A stretch of 64,000 nucleotides of DNA from Jacaranda mimosifolia (taxonomy: Eukaryota; Streptophyta; Magnoliopsida; Lamiales; Bignoniaceae). The DNA lies in contig CM032133.1 in assembly GCA_018894105.1 (NCBI GenBank), positions 15,514,501 through 15,578,500 on the forward strand. Reading direction: 5' to 3'. The notes under the pieces were generated by a model that was not told where the DNA came from, did not search any database, and worked only from the letters and a program-made list of their open reading frames with translations. Positions 11,801 through 22,900 of this stretch are shown here, in pieces (the stretch's first letter is position 1; every line of letters starts with the position of its first letter). The position numbers were made by a program, and so were the translations under genes.

Positions 11801-13967
11801 GGGTGTCCATAATGGAATCGCACCCTATAGAAAAGCAGTTAGAGAAAAAGGAATCATGTAAAAGCTGTGATATGCAACAGCAATGTAATATTATTGTTGC
11901 TTTCCAAACAAAACAATGACAACAGACATTTGCTCCAGCAAGGGTAGCTGATGTACATCACTCATTGTCTCAAACTTGAAACATTAGTAGAAAGGAGGCA
12001 GTAAGATTTTTTTCCCCCATTTAATATGCAATGGAGATCACTGCCCCTTCTATTTTCTCTTTGACAGTAATTGGCTACGTTAAAGAGGTGCCATTGTTAA
12101 CGCAATGTTTCAAAAGAACTATAGAGCTTTTATAACATGAATTCCCAAATCTTCTATGGTTGTCACGACATCTTCTAACTACTAGTGACAGAAAACGAGT
12201 GCAACCCTCCACTGAACAGCTACATCATTTCTTAGCCAATTCACTGAACACAAATTGAAAGATAATTTTATTTTTGTTGAATAATGAAAAATAAAATGAA
12301 AGAACATACTTTAAAGGTCTTGCAAGAACTCTCTGCCCAATGGTGACAAAACTTGTTTCTTGGTTTGACATAAACCAAGCCAAAGATGAGACACTGCAGT
12401 CAAAGATATGAAACATTAAAGAGAGCTAAAACTATCAAATGACAGAACCTTACAACTAATATCCAACCTTCCAGTGAAAATATGCTCGCGAACACCCAGG
12501 ATTGAAGGTGGTCGCACCCCATGATCCTCATTAAATTCCTCAAGTAGATTGCGCATCTTGAAAGCTTCTTCCAAATAGTTATCCTACAAAAGAAACAAGA
12601 AACTTGGTCTATTTCGCTAGATATTTGCAGAAGTAATGACCTCCGACTTCTTTAAATTTACCTGGTTCATATCAATGGTTTGAAGAGCTTCCCCACGAGT
12701 AAAAATAATAGCATGATTTTGGTTTTCAGGTTTCCCTTCTCCTATCTTTGCTGACCCAGGAAGTTTTATGCGGTAAATTTCCTACAGAGAGAAACAAAAT
12801 TGAATAAGTCTTGGAGTCAAAAGCAAATCACTTTAAGTGAAAAGAAAAGAGTAAGATGAGGGGCTTGATATTTTATTAGGAGTTAAGATAATAAATACCT
12901 GATCAAGATTATCAACAGCTTTTACCAATACAGAGTAATAAACCTTCTGATTTTTTCCACCTTCCCTTTCCTCAACTTCATCTATATATGCTACACGAAG
13001 AGATGGATTACTGCAAAGTAGAGAGAAAACAAGATCGTAATCAAACGAGTTCATTAGGGTAGGAGTGAAGCTAAATTCTACTAGATTATCTTTCCACTTT
13101 TGTCAGATGCGTACAACTTACTTAACCATCAGATTTAAAATGTCAGTTGCATGACGATCTCCACTTCGCTTCTGGTTCCCATAGTTCTGGCAGGTAGCAA
13201 CGTAAGTAAACTTCATGTCAGCTACAGCCTCTAATTGAGTATACATGGATCTTTTACTATTCTTATCTTCTGGGGATGGTTCTGTAATTGTTTTGTAGCC
13301 TTCAAGCATCTCTGTTCAATTTAGGCAAAAGCAGTCAGCAACAAACCTTATTTTCTTCAGTAGCATATTAATTACTTTTGTAATTTGCTTCTCTGAACAT
13401 TACATTTTAGAGACAGTCAATTCGAGCAGTTCACAGTTGGTGCAAGGAGTCTGACAAAGAATATCACATATCTCACTTTTCTATGGTTTCTACTAATAAT
13501 TAGATTTAGCCAGACTTTTCTGAGTTCTCGTTTTTCTTTAGTTTATTGAAGTAGACCAGTTCACAAAATTTTGTTGCCAAATCGGACATGAACTAGTATG
13601 CATTCCTCTTCATGTCCAATTCCATCACCTTTACATTCTTAAAATTCTCCAATATAATTGCGGAAAAGATTTTGTTTTACCCGTTTCTGTAGCCATGTCT
13701 AGAAAAGCTTGAAGCTTCAATGCCCTTCTATAATACATCATCCCTCTGACTGCATGAGAATAAGATCAAACTAACCATTTTAATGGGATAAGAGAAAGCA
13801 GGAAAGAGAAGAGACATAGCGACAAAGAGAGACAATCAACTAACCTGTTCTGCAAAGAGTTTGTCCTCTTAAGGAGGCCCAGTGGCGCAGTTGCAGAATG
13901 TTTTCTTCATTTTCCCAAATTTCATATTCTTTGCAATTGAGACGTTCCATGAAGTTATTCCATTCAT
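8834..13967 (-). other. CALS5: CalS5-like exons 30-42
   Basis: Exons, minus strand: 13967-13845, 13749-13681, 13311-13122, 13010-12899, 12781-12662, 12583-12468, 12393-12310, 11824-11712, 11635-11406, 10572-9775, 9501-9451, 9343-9158, 9064-8834. They encode about residues 1104-1910: the most conserved catalytic region of the glucan synthase family ([81 protein letters not shown]) and then the C-terminal membrane spans. Exon 39 is the longest (798 bases) and is read as one uninterrupted frame. Intron 38 (10573-11405) is about 830 bases and holds nothing I recognise. Confidence 0.9.
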
Positions 13968-16900
13968 CTGATGCAGTATTATGGTTATCAAATAGATGAT
14001 ACTATATCAATGGAATAACAAGAAAATTGAAATGGTGTATAAATATTTAAGCAAACCTGGATATATCTTTTGAAGATAATATATGATTGATACACCATCT
14101 TCATTTTCCATTTCAAGGTCGCTCTTGGAGTAGACAGTCTCCTCGCTGTAGTAGGGAGTCAAGACACTGGAATGCCAGATATGATTATTAACTTGCTGAT
14201 GACAGTGTAGTAGCTTTATTGTTTCATGAAAGATCAGCATATCCATGATGAGGTTTGAAATGCTTTTAATCTATCTAAAATGTCAAATGTTAAGTGCAAT
14301 GCTTCTTGAAGAAATTTCGATGTAACGAATGCCTGGATCTCAGTTGAATTTAGTAGGGAGGTAGATCTAACTAATTGTCATTGTTTCCATGCTAGCTAAA
14401 CCTTAAGCTACTCTTCAGGCAATGCAATATATACTCAACCAAAGAGAATAAATACCCTCAATTATTCAAGAAGTTTAAACTAGTCCTCAACTGTAATAAT
14501 CTATTCTAAGTAACTCCCAAGACACACAAATACAGGAAAAATAGGTAGTGCAAACTGTGTGCATTGCATATACTGGAAGGAATATGTACAGCACCTAAAT
14601 GACAGCATTTCCCGTACTCGAGGCGCACGCGGCATAAACATGAAAAGTGAATTTGTGAAAAATGCTATCCTCCTTCGTGCTTCAAGGTTTGTTGGCACAT
14701 CAATAGCAGATTCTTTAACAGTTAACAGCAGATAGAGGCGCCGTATCTGTGAAATAGATACACTAAGCGGTGCTTCGAATATTAACCACAAGATGTTCCA
14801 CATTTGCATGATTTGCATATACCTGTTCTTCCCACTGTGCTGTGTTTGGGGGAGGGAACATGATAATGGCAAAAGGTTGCTTCCCAGAGTCTTTGCTTCC
14901 CTGAAGAAGTTCGGCAAGTTCACTGCATCCGATGAAGGAACTAAATTCCATAAGGCTTCACCAAATAACCATACGACAACAAAGGGGTAATATCTCCAAA
15001 GATAGTAAGAATACTAATGGTGATTTCTACAACTATCTACCAACCGGATTTCATTCACCATCATGTCACGGGTAACTACTTCCAACATATCTTGCAGTAA
15101 TAATACAACTCTATCTTTCTTGGATGGATCACCATCTTTCTGCGACATGCAAAAAAAATTTCAAATTTTATGGACATGAAAGTTGAGCATGAAATCTGTA
15201 ATGCGGTATGATGTATTGATCATAAATGACATACCAGTATCTCCACAAGTTCCACAAACTTATTACAAAGATCAGGCAAAGACCTCATTCTGAAATTTGC
15301 GAGGAATGTGTTCTTTGATATATTGCTTTCAACTTCTTTTATGATGATTCCAATGATTCTGTAAAACAGAAGCTGATGTTAGAATTTAATGCAGGAAATA
15401 ATAATCCTTAACCTGTTATACTCATCTCAAGTGTCCTCAAAGTTTTCAAAAGACAAGAAAAAAGAGGATTTTGTGTATACCTAGCACTAATTTTCAGTTT
15501 TATGCAGAGTAAGCATAGAGGGCATATGTGTATGAACTAAACTAGAAGTTAATTACTGAAGCGATGAGTTGCAAATAGTAGGAATTCAGTCTTTTCATTT
15601 GAAAATGTCATGACAGTAGACTAGTAAGAAAATTTTACTTATCTTGGCAAGACAGCAATCACCGTGCACAGAATGTGGGGAGGGAGCAGAAAATGACAAC
15701 AATAAGTTAAGGAAACAGGAAATTGCGTATAACTATCCACTAAAAAACTGAGAAGACCATTTAACATAACTACTTGGATATGCATAGGTAAACACATAGA
15801 AGTAGTTTGAAGTACCGTAGCAGGCAAGGTCTGAAACTGATTTCACACACTCTCAGTGTTTGTGGATATATTAGTTATAATATGGCGAAATAATACAGAA
15901 TGACAAGCCAATCCATCTCATAAACTCCATAAATAAATATGAACAAATACAACCTTTTTTCAGTCTCTCCAACGATCAAGGCATTCAGTACAAGTTTAAA
16001 TGATTCGTAGCATTCAATTACAGCACATTTCATATACTCATCAGCACATATACGCTTCCAAAGGTCGGCATCCTTTGATTGAAATTGAGCGGACATATCC
16101 AATGCTATTGGGATCTGCGAAGGCAGAGAGTCAAACAAGAATATGAACATAAACATGCAACTCATGAAGTGAGTTTTTACCTTGCTAGCAAGCAAAAAGG
16201 GGGGCCACTGAATTAATTTCAGGCTAGGATCTGAGGAATAAGGAACAAGAAGCAGATCCATCTCCCTGAGGTAAATAATTCCAAGTTTAGCTCCAGGCTA
16301 TTGTAAAGTTCTCAAACAGTTAAAATAGAAAAGTAAGATATATAGAAAGCAACTCAGTTCAGGGGCTTTTCCTGTCGCTAATGAGATCTTCTTCGCGGAA
16401 GCTACAAATTACTTCATTCCACAATTGAGCAAATTTCGCAGCTTCACTTCTTTTACTTGCATTGACCTAAAGATGGCAGGAGCAGTTCAGAAACAGGATG
16501 ATAATAGCCATTATTTGGGCAGATGAAAACATTTCAATTCCCGTAGGGTGAAGAGGAACCTCATGCAAGTGCTTTGAAAGAGAAAATCCTCTTTTCCTAG
16601 TTTTGTCCGATGGCACCAAGTAAGCGTTGAATGCACCAGGTAAAGACTGAAAACGTGACCTTAGCATACCTAGAGTTCGAATCTGTGGAGAGGCAAAAGC
16701 GAACAGAGGACAAATGAACAAGTTTGATGTGAAACAAAAAGTTATCAGTATATTAGATGTGACAATGATGCTATCAACGAATTATACCACAACTAAATAA
16801 TAAATAGTTTCCACCTCAAAGATCAATGAAAAGAGCAGAGACTAGAAATTTTGAAAGTGCTTAATGACATATGCTATGAGGTAAGAACTCTTGACCATGT

Positions 16901-19900
16901 ATTAGTTGTATGTCATCTCCTACTACCATCAAAACCAAGATTGAAACAAGTTATGAAGCTTGAGACATGATTAACAGTTGATCTCTGTGCATGATCTCTA
17001 TGCAATGACCTTGATGTTATCTCTTTTTGTTATGATAGACCTTACGTTTTATTAGAGTTGAAGTTCACGTTTATAGGGTTTGTTCATCTTCCTAGCATTT
17101 GTTTTCAGGTTAAAAAAATAAAGTCAATAGACTGATCTTTAAGTAAATATGACAATAAAGACGACAGTATGAAATCAGTGCAATTAAAATTGATAGGAAA
17201 TGGTAAAGAAATAATAAATTAATTGTATTTAATATTAACTAGTACCTCACCAAGACGATCGAAGGCCCCGATGAATCCTCCATATAAGGTAGAGAATACA
17301 GCATACCAAATCTGCGGGTCCATGAAGTAAACCTGCATGAAAATTATCACAATTATTAAATACTGTGTTCCAGAAAATAAAGAATTAGAACAATGAAGAA
17401 GGCAAGGAATATGAATATGAAAATCAAGTGAAGTTAAAAATGCTAATGATAAGAAAGACTCACAAAAATAACTGGCGTCCATAGCGCAATAACAGCTCCA
17501 TAGTGATGCTTAGCTGCTTTTGTAATGAGATTTATCTCAATATGTGTAACTTGAGAAGATGATTTAACAAATAAATCTGAAGAACTGAACTCCATACCAT
17601 TTGGGAAGAACTCATGCCAAGCATAGTCAACCTGGTTAATCTTCATTATATCTTGTGTGGGCTTTACCAAAGGTTTTATCTGGATCAAACAAGGGTCTGG
17701 AATAAAGGAAAAGCAATTGCCAGCACCTTAAACTCTATTGACTGGCTAAAGGATGTGAAACATACCATCAGAAAATAGTTAAATGCAAATTTTGAACACA
17801 AAAGCAACACCCAAAATAGAGTATACCTGTTATCCATTAGAACGACAAAAACATTCTCAATGTCAGATTTATAATGAAACAGATTCAAGGAATAAAGAAC
17901 TTGAGTAAAACATACTTGATAAGTGCAAATTGACTTTCATGCATTCCTCTTCCAACATAGCTTCTTGGCTGCAAAATGATAGGCAAAGCTTTTACAGATC
18001 GATTATACAACCCCTAACTCAAGTAACAGAAGAATGCATATAAAAGAGAAGGCAGGTTGCAAGGGGATAGGAGAATGGTCCCAAGCAACAGCCCAGGTTT
18101 TACATTAAACACCAGACAAATCTTCGTTCTCCTAAATTTCGTCATCTCTTTCTCCCAAATTCTCAATTCTATGTTGATCCTGGATTTTGGTTAAGGTTAC
18201 ACAGCACAGAAATTGATTCCAAGGAAACAAATGAAATGTTTGCAAAATAAATTATGAGTGACAGTTATCAGTTTATTCATATATTTGATTTCTTTTTTCC
18301 TAATGCTCAACTGCATCCCGAAGTTCATAAAAAATTAATACTTTTTACAATGCAAAAGTCTGACAACATTATATATCTTTTGCTTTTCCTTAAAATGGAC
18401 TTCCATATAATTTAAACAATTCAAAAGTAATTTAATGATAATTATAAATATTTTTCATAATTTGAAAAAGTTCAGATTAAAAAACTACAGCATGGAAGAT
18501 CTGCAGTGCTCAGCTTTGTGGCTAGATGAACAGCAATACTCACATCAAGGAAAGGTCTGCTACCTAGAACTTGTCTGCTTATCTAGAAAGACAAGCATGT
18601 ATTTACCCAGTATGATGTGCATGTATATATGCAAACGTAAATGGAAATTTTTTATTATTAAATAAAGAATTGGCATCATCTAAAAGATATTACGATATCT
18701 ATACTATTAATAAAGCACCAAAGTCTTAGTGGTGTATTTTCGAGTAAAGAGAATAAAATGCTCTCAATTTTTATTTTAATTTCACATAACTACATAATGA
18801 CCTCCAAATATTCTACCCCACTGCTACCCCACTACCACTATTTTATAGTCCCACTTTATGATTTAGTTATTATTCCTCTTTTCACACATGTGTTTAGATT
18901 TTGTTTGTGTATGAATTTCATATAAATTTTGTATTATGAATCCAAGTTTCTTTACATTAAATTTTCATTGTAGTCAATAAGTATTTTTGTACATGTGCTC
19001 TGTATATATATTGATATCGATTGTGCTTCAATATTTAGATGTACACACATCAAATATGCAGTGACCGCTAGTTCTATATTTTCGGTTGATACTCTGTTCA
19101 GAAATAAACTCAGTCAAAAGACTACTAATTGGCGAAATCTAATATAAAAAATTTATCTCATATTTCTGGTGTGCAGTTGCTAGTGGGAAAATACAGGTAG
19201 TCAGGCAAAGAACACTACTTCTATCAGTACATGCCAATTTTATTTCAACACATGACCATGGTTTAAAAAATGGGACCGGACCGGCCGGTTGGACCGTCAA
19301 CCGGCCGGCAAACCGGTCCGATTTTCTCAAAAAATCGGAAAACTCAAAAAAAGGCCCTATTTTGTTAAACCGTTCAAACCGGTGAACTGCTCACGATTTA
19401 ATTGAACTAGAGCGTTCTTTCCATTTAATTTTTAATGAAATTAATTTATTTTTTTTTAATTTTTTTTGTCTAAGTACAAAGTTTGAAGACTAAGGTATGC
19501 CTCACAAGCTATCTAAAAGTCAAAAAAACATTGGTTTAGAGTTTAGACTTTAGAATTAACTTACACACTCTCAACTTTAAACTTTAGACTTGAGATATTT
19601 AAATTGTTGTGATTATTTATAATATGAATTGTAAAATTTAGATTGTGATGTTAGACAATATCATTTGAGCTCTTTATGTTTTATATTTTGGTATTTTATA
19701 AATTTTTAAGTAATATATATAATATAAATATATATATTTTGTAATTATGACGTCACGTTTCAATTGTTGTTCAATTACAATCCGACCAACGGTTGAACCA
19801 GTGAACTATGAACTGGTAAGTTTTCCAGTTCCATGAACGGTCTGGTTTTTTGAACATTGCACACGACTGAGTGCTTCCTTAAAACTAGAGAAGAGAAATA

Positions 19901-22900
19901 AGGCATACCTGTGACCACCAAAGGAGAAACCTAATAATGAGCCAATCAGAGTTCTCGATCCAGCGTCGCAGCATAGGAAAAATAAACAAGACTGCTGCCA
20001 ATAAATTTGGTAGCAGGTATACAGCTACTGCCATCATGTATAAAGGAGGCACACCCTTAATTTTATCATGGAATGCAAACACATCTTTAATTTTTCCAAA
20101 CGAAAAAGAATCGTCTTGATGCACGTAACACACAGGAAGGACGATGGACCATGCAAGGCTGACAATTATCTTGAGAAAGTTCCTCAAAACATCAGTGAAC
20201 TTCCATCTAAGGTAGCCTGGGAAGTTCAGAATGAGGTCCAAAATACCTAAAAGCAATTTCAAAAATGACTTATTAGTCAAGTAAGGAATAACAGTCGAAA
20301 CCTAAAACTCTAATTAACTATACTTTCAGGAAGAAATAAGATGGCTCCCTAATTTTAAAGTTCAAGCTACATATTCCCAGCAAGAATTAATAACTTTAAA
20401 AACTGACATGCAATTTTAAAGATGATATATCAGTTAAATAAGCAACAACAGTTGAGAACTAAATCTCTAATTAACTGTGTTTTCTGGAGAGAAGAGTGCG
20501 CAACTAATTTCAAAAGCTGAAGCTACATATTCCCAGAGAAAAATTAATAAATCTAAACTCTGACATTGCTATCTCAGATATAAAATAAAAATTACATACT
20601 CTGAAGGAAGCGAAGAAATGCTGCTGTGATAAAAATACTAGACAATCTGTATAAGACATTCTTCTGGAAGATATCAAACACAGAAACATTACTCCATGCA
20701 ATGATAATCATGATCTGCAGGGAAACAATCCCAAAGTTCAGCACAAGCACCTAAATAAAGGAGGTGAGCATCTTGATTATTCCATTTTCATCTGTTTTAA
20801 TTAGGTACCTGAAGAGCAAGTATGAGAAATGTCCATAGACGATCAAAACTTCGGAAAGTATGCCATAATGACCGGGTTTCTGCAAAGAATGATTTCCCCA
20901 GTTTTCCAGGCTTTATCTGAGGAGCACGTCTCCCCTGAAACAGCAGTCCTACTAAGCATACAAGCAATGTTCCAATTCAACATACAGTTAACTCACCCCA
21001 AAAGAGTGATCTTACCTGTGTTACATCTCGTGTTGATTTGAAGAACTCACCATCATCACGCATTGGCCAACCCAAAGAGAAGCAACCCGGTGACCTATAG
21101 TAGTTTGTCAAATCCATGTTGCAAGAAGAATGAGATTGATATCAATAATGAATATTATTTTTCGAGAAATCTTTACCAGAAATACTCATTTAAATCATCA
21201 TAGTTGCACCAGGCTGAGTGGGGGGCTTTCCCATTTTTGCCTTTCTTCGATTCCTGGAGCAAAATGAGAAGCATTTTGTTATCACTGGAACAAAAACACA
21301 TATGCAGTTCCTCTGGGTGCAAGATTACCTTTTCAATCACTCGGTAAATGGGTGTTATAACTTTCCGCAAGAAAGATTCATCATCCCCACCATAAGAAGG
21401 CTTGATGTTTTCTCCAGTAACAATGCTGACATTTCCAGCTAAAAGCCCATGGAGTTCATATGCCATCTGAACATCAAATCATATAATCCAAAAAGATAAC
21501 ATTTACAGAATTCACGTACATCAATTCAAGCAGTCCATGTCAAGGCAATTGTTTTCGACATTGATTCACTATTGTGTAAGGAAAGTAAATAACTCACATT
21601 GTGGAAAATGTAGCATAGGCACTCTGGCATGAAGCGGACATTGGCTGCTTCACCCCAGATAAGAAGATAAATGCCCATATAAAGTATCTTTCTTTGTTGC
21701 ACTTCCTGCTGCCCCTGGGGGAGCCTATCGAGAGTATGATTTAATTATTAATTGTCAGGAAATCCAAATAATCCATGAAATTGTAGCTAAGTTGCAGCTA
21801 TCATCTCACCTTAAGCTATGTTTTTTTCCCAAATATTTACACCATGTTTTGTAGTTCTTGAAAAGTTTATTCATGAGTGCATTGACAGCTCGATCATCAA
21901 GCTAAGTAAAAATAATAAGTAAAAGTTACTTATCCTGCGTGAGTATAAATAAGTTCAGCCACAAGTTATATAGGTCAAGGGCACAAGCATACATGAGCTC
22001 AGCATATCAAAAAATATACATGTCAGCAAAATCAATTATAAAAATGAATATGGAAAACTGCTGCAAGAAAGCAAATCTACAGCTGCAAGGATGTGATGAT
22101 CAGTATTTCAGGGTAACTCTGAGATCCAAATTTAACCCTAGCCAAATTGAAATGCAGTAAAATATTGAGTGCTCCATATGATTAAAGGTCAAAGATGTGA
22201 ATATGTGAGATTTCACTTCATTCAGAGGAAAAACAGACAGGACCACATACTTTATTTTGCAGTTCAGGCTTGGGAATTAGCCTTGCATGAATATTTGCAA
22301 GCAACAAAATCAAGTGTTCCCTTTGGTTTCTGACATTGTCCCTCTGCAGATATCAAAATAACCCAGTGACTAAATATCCTCATCTAAGAAGCATGATGGA
22401 TTATCTCAATCTCCAGTTCAACAATTCACAAGACATGCCTGAAACCCAAACATGGCTCTCAGCCAATCGAGGAGGTCCAACTCCCCTGCTTTCTGCCGTT
22501 GTTGGTCAAATGAGGCTGGCCATGTTAAGCCATGAGTGTTACGCAAAGCAGTTACAGAAGCTTTCACCTGACATTGTCAAGAAAATTTATTGACCTTAGT
22601 ACTTCTGAGTTCTGACTGACTCTGCATGTATAGAAGACACCTTTAGATATGATAATCAGTACTCAGATGGTGCAAATGCATCACCTCATCAAGCTGCATG
22701 ATGGACTGCGATGCACCTGCAGAATCCAGTGGAAGAATGTTATACGGAGTATAGATTTCCTTTTTTGCCTGGACATCGTTTGCTGCAGCCATGATCTGTT
22801 TGTAACAACTACTTTAATATTGCAAAGCTCATTCCGATGTAAATTTGTGCCTCAAATGCATGAAATATTAAGAAAAGAAGCATCTATATTTATTACATAT

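Larger units (their letters stand above)
14057..20246 (-). other. CALS5: CalS5-like exons 15-29
   Basis: Exons, minus strand: 20246-19909, 17968-17916, 17826-17766, 17679-17598, 17516-17464, 17332-17246, 16682-16560, 16466-16372, 16265-16181, 16114-15954, 15358-15235, 15139-15045, 14922-14823, 14746-14595, 14166-14057. They encode about residues 531-1103: the rest of the first membrane block (to [13 protein letters not shown]) and the first half of the cytosolic loop, with [54 protein letters not shown] and [14 protein letters not shown]. Exon 22 ends GCGACAG followed by GAAAAG, where a GT donor is expected. Confidence 0.88.

Noticed and set aside
14501..14923. 140-codon minus-strand frame as a separate gene
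   Set aside because: It reads through intron sequence around exons 27 and 28 of the callose synthase; only the exon 28 part matches the family.
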